Assembly: GCA_012517905.1 (NCBI GenBank) | Contig: JAAYUE010000067.1 | Location: 1 to 42,646, forward strand | Direction: 5' to 3' | DNA: 42,646 nt | DNA from: Clostridiales bacterium | GTDB lineage: Bacteria > Bacillota > Clostridia > Christensenellales > CAG-138 | Shown here: positions 7,748 through 15,541 of the stretch, piece after piece | How the letters are laid out: every line of letters begins with the position of its first letter | Numbering within the stretch: position 1 is the stretch's first letter | Position numbers and translations under genes: made by a program | Notes under the pieces: generated by a model | Database searches by the model: none | What the model saw: only the letters and a program-made list of their open reading frames with translations | What the model was told of the DNA's origin: nothing

Positions 7748-9505
7748 ATGACGATTTTTGATTTTCTCACGATGTTCGGCGGGCTTGCGCTCTTCCTCTA
7801 CGGCATGCATTTGATGAGCACGTCGCTTGAGAGCATGTCCGGCGGCGTGCTGGAACGAACGCTGGAGCGCTCCACGAGCAGCAAGTTCAAGGCGATGCTC
7901 CTCGGCACGGTCGCCACGGCGATCATACAGAGCTCCTCGGCAACGACCGTCATGACGGTCGGCTTCGTCAACGGCGGCATCATGACGCTGAATCAGGCGG
8001 TCGGCATCATCATGGGCGCAAACATCGGCACGACGGCGACGGCGTGGATTCTGAGCCTGACCGGATTGAAGGGCAGCTCGCTGATCGTTCAGCTGCTCAA
8101 GCCGACATCCTTCACGCCCGTGCTCGCAGCTTTGGGCGTCATCCTGGTCATGTTCTCTAAAAAGGAACGCCGCAAGACCGTCGGCGCGGTGCTCTGCGGC
8201 TTTGCGGTCTTGATGTACGGCATGCATATGATGTCCAGCGCGCTGACGCCTCTGGCCGATATGCCGGACTTCGTCAACATCATGACCGCGTTTCGAAACC
8301 CCGTGCTCGGCGTGCTCACCGGCGCGCTGCTGACCGGCATCATCCAGAGTTCGTCCGCCTCGGTCGGCATTCTGCAGGCGCTGTCCTTGACCGGCGGCGT
8401 CACATACGGCATCGCGATCCCGATCATCATGGGCCAGAATATCGGCACCTGCGTCACCGCGCTGCTCTCCTGCATCGGCGCTTCGAAAAACGCAAAGCGC
8501 ACGGCCATGGTGCATCTCTACTTCAACATCATCGGCACGATTTTGTTTCTGGCGTTGTTTTATACGTTCAACGCGCTTTTCCCGTTTGGATTCCTCGACG
8601 ATGTGCTCGACCCCGCGCATATCGCGATTATCCATACCTCCTTCAACGTGCTGACCACGCTTGTGCTGCTGCCGGCCTCGTCGCTTCTCGTAAAGCTTGC
8701 GACCATCAGCATCCCGGAAAAGGCAGCCGTGGAGGAAGAATGGCCGCTCGACGCGCGTTTTCTGGACATGCCGGCATTTGCGCTGGAGCAGTGTAAAAAC
8801 GTGATCGACCGGATGGCGACGCTCTCGCGGGACACGCTTCTCATGGCGCTCGGCACCATAGAACAGTACGACGCGAAGGTCATCGCAAAAGTGGTTGAAA
8901 ACGAAGACGAGATCGACCGCTACGAAGACCGGCTCGGCACCTATCTCGTCCAGCTCAGCACGCGCAAGCTCATGGAGGAGGACAGCAACGAAATCGGCAT
9001 GTTCCTGCATATGATCGGAGACTTTGAGCGCATCAGCGACCACGCGGTCAACCTCACCGAGGTTTCGCAGGAGATGCACGACAAGAAGATCGACTTCTCG
9101 GACGCGGCGAAGACGGAGATCAAGGTGTTTTCCGCGGCGCTGACGGAGATTCTCAACAATTCCGTGGACGCGTTTTTGACCGAAAATCTCGAGGAGGCGC
9201 GCCTGATCGAGCCGCTTGAAGAGGTCATCGACGCGATGCAGGCGGACATCCGCGCGCGGCACGTCCAGCGCCTGCAGGAGGGCACCTGCACCATTGAGCT
9301 CGGGTTTGTGCTCTCCGATCTGCTGACGAATATGGAGCGCGTGTCCGACCACTGCTCGAACATCGCCGCGACGCTGATTCAAACGAAGAACGAAACGTTC
9401 GATATGCATAGCTACTTGCAGTCCGTCAAGGCGGCGGACGGCAATCAGGAGTTCACGGCTCGCGTGAAGGCGTACTCCGAAAAATTCGAATTGCCCAAGG
9501 CATAA
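7748..9505 (+). CDS. Na/Pi cotransporter with C-terminal PhoU domain (NptA/YjbB type)
   Basis: A 585-residue membrane transporter. Two inverted Na/Pi-cotransporter repeats each carry the Q-S-S-S signature, at residues 61-64 and 200-203, as in SLC34 carriers and bacterial NptA. From about residue 340 a cytoplasmic PhoU-like region of two three-helix bundles contains the E/D-x-x-x-D metal-binding patterns. Homologues move phosphate coupled to sodium, and the PhoU part is thought to sense or gate phosphate. Start at ATG 7748: GAGGGGG lies 6 nt upstream; a TTG 18 bp further upstream has no RBS. No pst/pho genes are nearby in the window. Confidence 0.9.
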   Translation: MTIFDFLTMFGGLALFLYGMHLMSTSLESMSGGVLERTLERSTSSKFKAMLLGTVATAIIQSSSATTVMTVGFVNGGIMTLNQAVGIIMGANIGTTATAWILSLTGLKGSSLIVQLLKPTSFTPVLAALGVILVMFSKKERRKTVGAVLCGFAVLMYGMHMMSSALTPLADMPDFVNIMTAFRNPVLGVLTGALLTGIIQSSSASVGILQALSLTGGVTYGIAIPIIMGQNIGTCVTALLSCIGASKNAKRTAMVHLYFNIIGTILFLALFYTFNALFPFGFLDDVLDPAHIAIIHTSFNVLTTLVLLPASSLLVKLATISIPEKAAVEEEWPLDARFLDMPAFALEQCKNVIDRMATLSRDTLLMALGTIEQYDAKVIAKVVENEDEIDRYEDRLGTYLVQLSTRKLMEEDSNEIGMFLHMIGDFERISDHAVNLTEVSQEMHDKKIDFSDAAKTEIKVFSAALTEILNNSVDAFLTENLEEARLIEPLEEVIDAMQADIRARHVQRLQEGTCTIELGFVLSDLLTNMERVSDHCSNIAATLIQTKNETFDMHSYLQSVKAADGNQEFTARVKAYSEKFELPKA

Positions 9506-9534
9506 CACGATCAATCGTTGCGTCACGCTTGCAA

Positions 9535-9580
9535 ATCGGCGCGGAAGTCTTTAAGATAGACGGAAGCGCCGATGTTTTTT
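9535..9580 (+). terminator. intrinsic terminator of the Na/Pi cotransporter gene
   Basis: ATCGGCGC (9535-9542) pairs with GCGCCGAT (9566-9573), with an inner GTCT/AGAC pair, followed by a T6 run at 9575-9580. Confidence 0.75.
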
Positions 9581-9614
9581 GTGGGCGGCGGAACGGGAGA
9601 AGGACTGAACGCAT

Positions 9615-10562
9615 ATGTCGCTGGAACGGGTCAGGGAATATTTTCGCACATTTGGCATGGAGGGCCGCGTCTGGGAGTTTGACACAAGCTCCGCGACGGT
9701 GCAGCTCGCCGCCGAGGCGCTCGGGGTACGCCCGGCGCGCATCGCCAAGACGCTCTCTTTTGCACTGGACGGCGGGTGCGTGCTCGTCGTCGCCGCCGGA
9801 GACGCGCGCGTGGACAACAGGAAGTTTAAGGACGGCTTCGGCACCAAAGCAAAGATGCTCGCCCTGGACGAGGTGGAGCGCCTGACCGGCAGCGAAGTCG
9901 GCGGCGTGTGTCCGTTTGCCCTGCCGGAGGAAACGCCGGTCTATCTTGACGAATCGCTCAAGCGGTTTGCGACCGTTTTTCCCGCCTGCGGCAGCACAAA
10001 CAGCGCCATCGAACTCACCTGCGCCGAGCTTTTGCGCTTCAGCCGCGCGAAAGGCTGGGTGGATGTCTGCAAGGACTGGGAAGCGGGCGGCGATCCCGTG
10101 ATCGACGATGTTCCGAACCCGGAGCGGGCCATGCCCTCGGACGGGGAGATCGGACTGCGCGTCTGCTCGGTGTCCGATGCGGATGAGAAAAAAGGGTTTG
10201 TGCCGATGTATTCGTTTGATATCGTCCGCATGGGCGACGGCGCGGTGCTCGGCAAAACGGACCTGCGGCTGGGGTACGTGCGAAATCTTTACTATGGCGG
10301 AAATATCGGGTATGCCGTGCTGGAGGAATACCGCGGCAACGCCTACGCGCAAAAGGCCGTGCGGTTGGTGTTCGAGGTTGCGCGCGCGCACGGCATGCCG
10401 TATGTGATCATCTCCTGTTCGGAGGAAAACGCGCCTTCCCGTAGGACGCTGGAACACCTCGGCGGCACGCTGCTGGAAACCGGCGTACCGCCAACCTACA
10501 CCGCGCTGTATCAAAGAGGCGATCATGGCCGGAACTGCATCTTCAGATTTGACCTGAACTAA
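9615..10562 (+). CDS. YbaK/ProX-like aminoacyl-tRNA deacylase fused to a GNAT acetyltransferase
   Basis: A 315-residue two-domain protein. Residues 1-160 match the YbaK/EbsC family: the T-S-S-A-T-V-Q-L-A-A-E-A-L-G-V opening, the A-K-T-L lysine segment and the G-G-V-C-P-F loop. These proteins hydrolyse mischarged tRNAs such as Cys-tRNA(Pro). Residues 175-315 form a GNAT fold, with the acetyl-CoA pyrophosphate loop at about 233-250 (E-E-Y-R-G-N-A-Y-A) and a C-terminal N-x-x-S-x-R-x-L-E pattern near 274-285. The domains are in one uninterrupted frame with a complete catalytic core in each, so this is a real fusion and not a read-through. GAAGGA lies 10 nt before ATG 9615. A terminator follows directly, so it is probably monocistronic. 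Partner and substrate are unknown. Confidence 0.85.
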   Translation: MSLERVREYFRTFGMEGRVWEFDTSSATVQLAAEALGVRPARIAKTLSFALDGGCVLVVAAGDARVDNRKFKDGFGTKAKMLALDEVERLTGSEVGGVCPFALPEETPVYLDESLKRFATVFPACGSTNSAIELTCAELLRFSRAKGWVDVCKDWEAGGDPVIDDVPNPERAMPSDGEIGLRVCSVSDADEKKGFVPMYSFDIVRMGDGAVLGKTDLRLGYVRNLYYGGNIGYAVLEEYRGNAYAQKAVRLVFEVARAHGMPYVIISCSEENAPSRRTLEHLGGTLLETGVPPTYTALYQRGDHGRNCIFRFDLN

Positions 10563-10580
10563 ATAACAGATCAGTACACG

Positions 10581-10604
10581 AGACGGAGAAATCCGTCTTT
10601 TTTT
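10581..10604 (+). terminator. intrinsic terminator of the YbaK-GNAT gene
   Basis: AGACGGA (10581-10587), GAAA tetraloop, TCCGTCT (10592-10598), followed by a T-run. Confidence 0.88.
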
Positions 10605-10607
10605 GCG

Positions 10608-10636
10608 TTGCGCATTCTTACAAACGGAATTGTAAT
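10608..10636 (+). promoter_or_regulatory. promoter of the lysis-like cassette
   Basis: TTGCGC (10608-10613), 17-nt spacer, TGTAAT (10631-10636). It is a weak match, but it is the only candidate between the preceding terminator and the endolysin-like gene. Confidence 0.4.
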
Positions 10637-10693
10637 AAGTGGATTTTTCAAAAAGGCGCAAACTGATGTTGGATACCCCGGAGGAGGACCTCT

Positions 10694-11605
10694 ATGGCAG
10701 ACGAAACCGGCGGGCGGAAAACAGGCTTGACGAGGCTGCTGCGCTATGGCAGCGCGGGCGAGGACGTGCTGGCGGTCAAGCGCCGGCTGTTCGAGCTCGG
10801 CTGTTATAGCCCGCACATCACGCAGCTGAAAACAAACGCGTTTGGCGCGGATACGCGCGCGGCCGTGCGTGTATTTCAGGCGCAGAACGGACTGGAAACG
10901 GACGGCGTCGTCGGGCCTCTGACCTATGGCGCGCTGTTCCCCGAAGCGGAAGCGGACGCGCCGCCGCTCGAGCGGACGGCGATTTCGCCGAACATCGGAG
11001 ACGCGGCGGCCGCCCTGATCCTGCCCGCGCTGGAACGTGCGGGCGCGGTGCGACGCGGCATCGTCTTCGACGCGCTGCAGTTCGCGTTCGACGCGGAAGT
11101 GGCGCGCGACTATCCCGTCAGCCTCTACATCCGCGGCGGAAATCTATACAACACCGACCTCACGCCAAACGTCATTACGCTTGCGCGCATCTCGTCCGGC
11201 GCAAAGCGGCAGCCGGAGTATTACGACGGCGGACGACGGGAGATGATGGAGCGGGCCGTGCTGGAAAACCCGGACATCACCGGCGCGGATTGCTCCGGCG
11301 GGGTGGTCGGGCTTCTGCGGCACGCGGGCGTGGTCGCGGCAGGATTCGATCTCTCGGCGGACGGATTCCATGCAAAAGCGGATATTCGGCACATCCCGTC
11401 CGCGGAACTGGCGCCCGGCGACCTGCTGCACAAGAGCGGGCACGTCGGCCTCTATGCCGGCGGCGGGTACGCGGCGGAGTGGATGGGCGGCGCGTACGGC
11501 TGCCAGCTTACGAAACTCGCCGCGCGGCGCGGCTGGAACTTTGTCAAACAAAAAACGGACCGGTTCGGCGCATGGACGGGATACCTGCATCCGACCTGGT
11601 ATTAG
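10694..11605 (+). CDS. endolysin-like protein: peptidoglycan-binding domain plus NlpC/P60-type peptidase
   Basis: A 303-residue protein with no signal peptide. Residues 14-82 are a PG_binding_1 repeat (G-S-x-G-E-D-V-L-A-V-K-R-R-L, then F-G-A-D-T-R-A-A-V and G-x-V-G-P-L-T). Residues 110-303 contain a papain-like hydrolase core with Cys200 in A-D-C-S-G and His250 in G-H-V-G-L-Y. NlpC/P60 enzymes cut gamma-D-Glu-diamino acid bonds of the wall. Lack of an export signal and the following two holin-like genes suggest delivery through a holin, as in phage. GGAGGA precedes ATG 10694; its stop overlaps the RBS of the next gene, so translation of the cassette is likely coupled. Confidence 0.8.
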   Translation: MADETGGRKTGLTRLLRYGSAGEDVLAVKRRLFELGCYSPHITQLKTNAFGADTRAAVRVFQAQNGLETDGVVGPLTYGALFPEAEADAPPLERTAISPNIGDAAAALILPALERAGAVRRGIVFDALQFAFDAEVARDYPVSLYIRGGNLYNTDLTPNVITLARISSGAKRQPEYYDGGRREMMERAVLENPDITGADCSGGVVGLLRHAGVVAAGFDLSADGFHAKADIRHIPSAELAPGDLLHKSGHVGLYAGGGYAAEWMGGAYGCQLTKLAARRGWNFVKQKTDRFGAWTGYLHPTWY

Positions 11606-11617
11606 GAGGGAACGAAC

Positions 11618-11869
11618 ATGCAGCAATGGGACGTCGTCGGCGTCATCGCCGCGCTGATCGCGCTGTTTTCAACGATGGTTGCGCCGATCGTCAAGCTCAC
11701 GCACGCCATCACGAAGCTGACCACGACCATGGAAAACATGGAAAAGAACGTGGAGGAGCTCACGGCGAACAACCGCAGCGCGCACGAGCGCATTTGGGAC
11801 CACGCGCGCGAGCAGGACGAAAAACTGTGCGACCACGAGACGCGCATCCGCGTCATGGAAGAGAACTGA
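11618..11869 (+). CDS. small membrane-anchored coiled-coil protein of the lysis cassette
   Basis: An 83-residue protein: one hydrophobic segment (residues 5-26) followed by a charged heptad-like helix (30-83). That is the size and layout expected of accessory phage lysis proteins. It recalls XhlA, but in XhlA the membrane segment is C-terminal, so I do not assign that name. AGGAGGG at 11604-11610 overlaps the stop codon of the endolysin-like gene. It sits between lysin and holin candidates, so a role in anchoring or regulating the lysis complex is inferred. Confidence 0.6.
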   Translation: MQQWDVVGVIAALIALFSTMVAPIVKLTHAITKLTTTMENMEKNVEELTANNRSAHERIWDHAREQDEKLCDHETRIRVMEEN

Positions 11870-11896
11870 TCGATATTCAAAAAAGGAGAACGAGTC

Positions 11897-12295
11897 ATGG
11901 AACTGTTACTGGAATATGGGCTGCATGTCGCGGCGACGCTGCTGATTACGCTCATCGGCGTGTTGGGCACCTATCTGACGCTGCAGCTGAGCAAGACGGC
12001 GCAGCTGAAAAACATCAACGACGCGCAGAAGGAGCTCATCCGCGCGGCCAAGATCACCGTCGAAGAGCTGCAGCAGACGCTGGTCGGCGAGCTCAAGGCG
12101 GCAAGCGAGGACGGCAAGCTCTCACAGCAGGAGATTGCGCAGCTGAGGCAAAAGCTGCTGGAGAAAACGGCGGAGAAACTCTCCGCGCCCGCGTCGGCAC
12201 TGCTCGCCGCCGCTTGCGTGGACGTCGAGGCGCTGATCCTCGGCGTGGGCGAGAGCTGGATCGAGCGGCTCAAACAGCAGGCAGCGGCCGCATAA
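11897..12295 (+). CDS. LLH-type phage holin family protein
   Basis: A 132-residue protein with one N-terminal membrane helix (about 8-28) followed by a long amphipathic Gln/Lys/Glu-rich region and an alanine-rich C-terminal end. The layout and the V-E-E-L-Q-Q pattern resemble the phage holin family called LLH (superfamily 6). Holins form pores that release or activate endolysins. AAGGAG precedes ATG 11897. It is the last gene of the + strand cassette and is followed at once by a very strong terminator. Confidence 0.65.
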   Translation: MELLLEYGLHVAATLLITLIGVLGTYLTLQLSKTAQLKNINDAQKELIRAAKITVEELQQTLVGELKAASEDGKLSQQEIAQLRQKLLEKTAEKLSAPASALLAAACVDVEALILGVGESWIERLKQQAAAA

Positions 12296-12305
12296 CGGTG
12301 CGAAC

Positions 12306-12349
12306 CGCAGAGAAAACGCCGTCCGGTACCGGACGGCGTTTTCTCTGCG
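12306..12349. terminator. perfect 44-bp palindrome acting as bidirectional terminator
   Basis: The two 22-nt arms (12306-12327 and 12328-12349) are exact reverse complements, centred on GTAC. Each arm contains AAAACGCCGTCCG or its complement, so a GC stem is flanked by A/T tracts in both directions. It separates the + strand holin gene from the convergent phosphopantetheinyl transferase gene, whose stop is 7 bp away. Confidence 0.88.
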
Positions 12350-12355
12350 CGACTA

Positions 12356-12985
12356 TCAAAACGAGCGCATGACCACGCCGGCGGCGACGTCCCGCTCCAG
12401 AGAGCAGACGCTCAGGCAATATCCTTCGAATGCGGGAAAGCGGGTAAATCGATAAGCGGTTTCGCAGGTCATCCGCGCGCCGGTATCGCCCTCCGGCAGC
12501 ACGCCGAAGCTCGCGGGGGAGATGGAGAAGCCGAGCCCCTCGGCCTTGAGAAAGCTTTCCTTCAGCGTCCAGATGCGAAAAAAATCCGCCTGGGGAGACG
12601 CCGAGCCCGCGAGGTAACGCCGCTCTTCCGGATGAAAAAACCGGTTTGCGATCTTCTGCCAGTCGATGGGGCGAATCTGCTCCAGATCTACGCCGACCGA
12701 CTGCGTCGAAAGCGCGAGCACGGCGTAATCGCCCGCATGTGTGATGTTAAACGGAGTCCGGTCGGGCAAATGCGGCTTTCCGCGCCGGCCGTGCTCAAAA
12801 CGGACCGAGCGCGTGCCCTCGCCAAACGCGTCGTAGAGCAGCAGGCCCGCGGCGAGGCTCAAGAGCGCGGCGCGCGAGTCGCCGAGCGCGCGAACGCGCG
12901 CTTGGCGCTCGCGATCGAGCAGTGCGATCAGTTTCGGCGCATTGGGCGCGATTTGCCGGATATCGGCGGCGAAGAGTTCGACCAA
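12356..12985 (-). CDS. Sfp-type 4'-phosphopantetheinyl transferase
   Basis: A 209-residue enzyme that moves the phosphopantetheine arm of CoA onto a serine of carrier proteins. Signatures in order: F-N-I-T-H-A, V-G-V-D-L-E (metal-binding acid residues), F-H-P-E-E-R, and W-T-L-K-E-S-F-L-K-A-E-G (K-E/x-x-x-K motif). The length matches Sfp (224). Start chosen at TTG 12985: AAAGGA lies 7 nt upstream and the product then begins V-E-L-F-A-A-D-I as in the family; a GTG at 13057 would add 24 non-homologous residues. It lies 115 bp downstream of the MATE gene on the same strand. No NRPS or PKS gene is in the window, so its carrier protein is unknown and could be the fatty-acid ACP. Confidence 0.87.
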   Translation of the reverse strand: MVELFAADIRQIAPNAPKLIALLDRERQARVRALGDSRAALLSLAAGLLLYDAFGEGTRSVRFEHGRRGKPHLPDRTPFNITHAGDYAVLALSTQSVGVDLEQIRPIDWQKIANRFFHPEERRYLAGSASPQADFFRIWTLKESFLKAEGLGFSISPASFGVLPEGDTGARMTCETAYRFTRFPAFEGYCLSVCSLERDVAAGVVMRSF

Positions 12986-13100
12986 GTCAATGTCCTTTCG
13001 GATGAGAAAATCAGATTCGGAAAGATCGGCGATCACCCGGCGAAGCGCAGCCAGCACGGCATCTCGGCTGGGAAAATCGGCGCCGGAAATCCAGTTGTCT

Positions 13101-14459
13101 TCAGTGCAGCACGGTTTTTGTCTGCCACTTTCCGCCGCGGTAGCGGAAGGTGAAGAAGACGGAGCGCACGACCCAGTCCACGATCATGCCGTACCATACG
13201 CCCGCCACGCCGAGGTGGAAAACCGTCACGAGCAGATAGCTCAGTCCGAAGCGAACGGCCCACATGCTGCATGCCGAGACGATCATGGTATAGCGCGCGT
13301 CCCCCGCCGCGCGGAGCGTGTTCGGAAACGCGAACGAGATGGGCCAGATCAGGCAGCAGAAGATGGCGAGCACGGGCAGCACCTGAAGCGCCATGGCGGA
13401 CGCCTCCCGGCTGAGCGGAAACCAGCTGATGATCGTCTGTGAAAACAGCAGCACCGGCAGGTTGACCGCGATCATGGAAGCATAGGTGACGCCCAGCAGC
13501 TTTCGGGTATACGCCTTTGCCTGCGGGCAATCGCCTGCGCCGAGGCACTGGCCGACGACGGTCAGCATGGCGAGGCTCATGCCCATGCCCGGCACGACGA
13601 TGATATTGAAGATGCTGCCGACGATCGCGTTGGCGGCGATCGCGGAGGTGCCAAGCCCGGCGACAAGCGTCTGCACCAGCAGCTTGCCGAAGTTGAACAG
13701 ACCGTTTTCAAACCCGTTCGGCACGCCGATGGAGAGGATGCTGCGCACCATGCGGCCTTCAAAGCGGACGGGGAAGAGCTTGCTCAGATAGATGACGTTG
13801 CTCCTGCTGCGGATCAACAGCAGCATCATCACGGCCGCGACTGCGCGGGACGAAGCGGTTGCGATGCTCGCGCCGAGCACGCCCCAGTGCAGGCCGTAGA
13901 TCATCAGCGCGTTGGCCGAGACGTTGATGACGTTCATCACGAGCGAGACATAGAGCGACACGCGCGAATTGCCCATGGCGCGAAACAGCGCCGCGCAGGC
14001 GTTGTATACCGCGAGAAACGGAAACGAGATCGCCGAGAAGATCAGATACGTTCTGGCGCTTTCGGCGACGCCCGCGTCCACGGCGCCAAAGATCAGGCGA
14101 ATGAAAAACCGCGGCGCGCAGAGAAGCGTGGCGGCGACGACGAGCGCGAAGATCAGCGCGATATAGAGCAGCTGACGGGCGGATGTGCGCGCGTTCTGCG
14201 GCTCGGATCGCCCGATATACTGCGCGCAGACGACCGCGCCGCCCGTGCAGAGCGCCGTTAAGATGCTGATGATCAGCACGTTGAGCGAGTCGACAAGCGA
14301 AACGCCGGAGACGGCGGATTCGCCGACGCCCGCGATCATGACGACAGCCGCAAGACCGACCGTCATCGCCAGAAGCTGTTCGAGTATCAGGGGAATAATG
14401 AGCTGCCTCAACGCGGCAGTTGTAAACATCGGCCGTTGTCCGGCCGGCTGCATCTCCAT
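13101..14459 (-). CDS. MATE family efflux transporter
   Basis: A 452-residue protein with 12 predicted membrane helices arranged as two six-helix lobes, as expected for multidrug and toxic compound extrusion carriers (usual length 440-470). Family patterns are visible in both halves, including G-x-x-x-A-x-x-A-I near the start of the second lobe and the A-x-x-N-x-L-R/F-R-A-M/A-G motifs. Members export drugs or metabolites using Na+ or H+ gradients; substrate not assignable. ATG 14459 has no clear RBS; a second ATG 33 bp inside is possible. Promoter at 14525-14553. The transferase gene downstream is probably in the same transcript. Confidence 0.88.
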   Translation of the reverse strand: MEMQPAGQRPMFTTAALRQLIIPLILEQLLAMTVGLAAVVMIAGVGESAVSGVSLVDSLNVLIISILTALCTGGAVVCAQYIGRSEPQNARTSARQLLYIALIFALVVAATLLCAPRFFIRLIFGAVDAGVAESARTYLIFSAISFPFLAVYNACAALFRAMGNSRVSLYVSLVMNVINVSANALMIYGLHWGVLGASIATASSRAVAAVMMLLLIRSRSNVIYLSKLFPVRFEGRMVRSILSIGVPNGFENGLFNFGKLLVQTLVAGLGTSAIAANAIVGSIFNIIVVPGMGMSLAMLTVVGQCLGAGDCPQAKAYTRKLLGVTYASMIAVNLPVLLFSQTIISWFPLSREASAMALQVLPVLAIFCCLIWPISFAFPNTLRAAGDARYTMIVSACSMWAVRFGLSYLLVTVFHLGVAGVWYGMIVDWVVRSVFFTFRYRGGKWQTKTVLH

Positions 14460-14524
14460 ATGGCGTGTTCAATTCATAACATATATTATGCCTGCCTGAA
14501 CGTGCGGTGCAGACATGTTAAGGT

Positions 14525-14553
14525 ATTGTACCCCTTTTCACGCGATCTGTCGA
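14525..14553 (-). promoter_or_regulatory. promoter of the MATE-transferase unit
   Basis: On the minus strand, TCGACA (14553-14548), 17-nt spacer, TACAAT (14530-14525). It lies in the gap after the c-di-AMP receptor gene and gives a leader of about 58 nt. Confidence 0.65.
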
Positions 14554-14572
14554 GCGCGTCGGCTTTTCGGAC

Positions 14573-14899
14573 TCAATATTTGAACGTGTCCTGCACGTCC
14601 AGCACGAATACGGTCGCGCCGCCGACGGTGACGGACATCGGCATTGCCGCGCTGTCGATGTTGTGCGGAATGCCCGAGGCGGGTACGGTGACCACCTGAC
14701 GGCGGCGGGAATACTCGCGGATCACCTGAAGCGTTTCGTCGAGCCGGTCCGCCTCCACGCCGATCATGAGCGTGGAGTTGCCGCCGCGCAGGAATCCGCC
14801 GGTGCTGGCGATCCGCGTGACGTTGATGTTGCGTTCGATCAGCGCATAGGTCAGCGATTTCTGATCGTCGTTTTGTACGATGGCAAACAGCAGTTTCAT
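14573..14899 (-). CDS. darA: cyclic di-AMP receptor of the DarA/PstA (PII-like, DUF970) family
   Basis: A 108-residue soluble protein matching the small PII-like trimer that binds c-di-AMP: M-K-L-L-F-A-I-V-Q opening, then a long loop with T-R-I-A-S-T-G-G-F-L-R-G-G-N-S-T-L and a C-terminal G-G-A-T-V-F-V-L. Length is exactly that of the family (108-110). It senses the second messenger that controls osmolyte and cell-wall balance; its downstream partner is not known. GGAGGG lies 9 nt before ATG 14899. Extended -10 promoter at 14962-14970. The cyclase gene is not in this window. Confidence 0.92.
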   Translation of the reverse strand: MKLLFAIVQNDDQKSLTYALIERNINVTRIASTGGFLRGGNSTLMIGVEADRLDETLQVIREYSRRRQVVTVPASGIPHNIDSAAMPMSVTVGGATVFVLDVQDTFKY

Positions 14900-14961
14900 G
14901 GTTTTTTTCCCTCCGTTTGCTGAATAATTTGTCAGGACATGGTCCCAATATTTCTACCTAC

Positions 14962-14970
14962 AGTATACCA
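14962..14970 (-). promoter_or_regulatory. extended -10 promoter of the c-di-AMP receptor gene
   Basis: The minus strand reads TGGTATACT, that is, TG-N-TATACT. A -35 element is poor (GTTCGC at 17 nt). The 270-bp stretch from here to 15259 contains no gene I can support; it must hold the promoter of the DUF2087 gene, but none stands out. Confidence 0.55.
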
Positions 14971-15259
14971 TATCAAAGCCCCGGGCGAACAGACGCAATC
15001 GAACTGCGTTCTTCAAATGCGCGGTGCTCATCGACAAAGCGGCTTGCCGATGCCGTCGGACGGTCGCCTCAACGCAATGTAAGGAACAGATCAGATCGGT
15101 GTGATCCGTCGCGCGAAATTGTTTCATTTTTGCAAGAAATTGCCGGCTTCGGTTGTTTTTCGGCGGAATATGTGAGAACATTACAGCGTTGGATTTGTTT
15201 ACGATTCCACAGCCGAATCCGCGGCGGAGAGACGCTCAGATGATGGGGGGACAGATCGC

Positions 15260-15541
15260 ATGACGCAGGAGTTGGAACGGTTTCTGGACGAAGAGGGCAG
15301 GCTGAAGGTCTGGCCGGCCAAACAGGCGCCGCGTGTGGAGGTGTTTCGCTATCTCGCGGGAAAATTCGAGCCGGGGCGCGACTACACCGAACACGAGGTG
15401 AACGACATCCTTTCAAGCTGGCATACCTTCGAGGATTTGTTCATCCTGCGGCGCGGGCTTGTCGAAAGCGGCTGGCTTCTGCGGCTGAAAAACGGCAGCC
15501 GCTACTGGAGAAACCCCGAAAAGACGGAGGACGACGCATGA
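15260..15541 (+). CDS. DUF2087 domain protein (winged-helix-like, possible regulator)
   Basis: A 93-residue protein that is almost entirely one DUF2087 domain: F-R-Y-L-A-G-K-F-E-P-G-R-D-Y-T, then E-V-N-D-I-L and L-R-R-G-L-V-E-S-G-W-L. The ending G-S-R-Y-W-R is typical. In other bacteria this domain often follows an ArsR-type HTH and is itself winged-helix-like, so a DNA- or protein-binding role is inferred; here it stands alone. GGGGGGA precedes ATG 15260. Its stop TGA overlaps the start of the next gene as ATGA, so the two are translationally coupled. Confidence 0.85.
   Translation: MTQELERFLDEEGRLKVWPAKQAPRVEVFRYLAGKFEPGRDYTEHEVNDILSSWHTFEDLFILRRGLVESGWLLRLKNGSRYWRNPEKTEDDA

Noticed and set aside
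11618-11869. XhlA (phage hemolysin) assignment
   Set aside because: The single membrane helix is N-terminal and the coiled coil C-terminal, the reverse of XhlA, so only a general lysis-accessory label is given.
14970-15259. Short minus-strand open frames between the c-di-AMP receptor and DUF2087 genes
   Set aside because: They lack ribosome binding sites, overlap the promoter of the receptor gene and show no recognisable domain.
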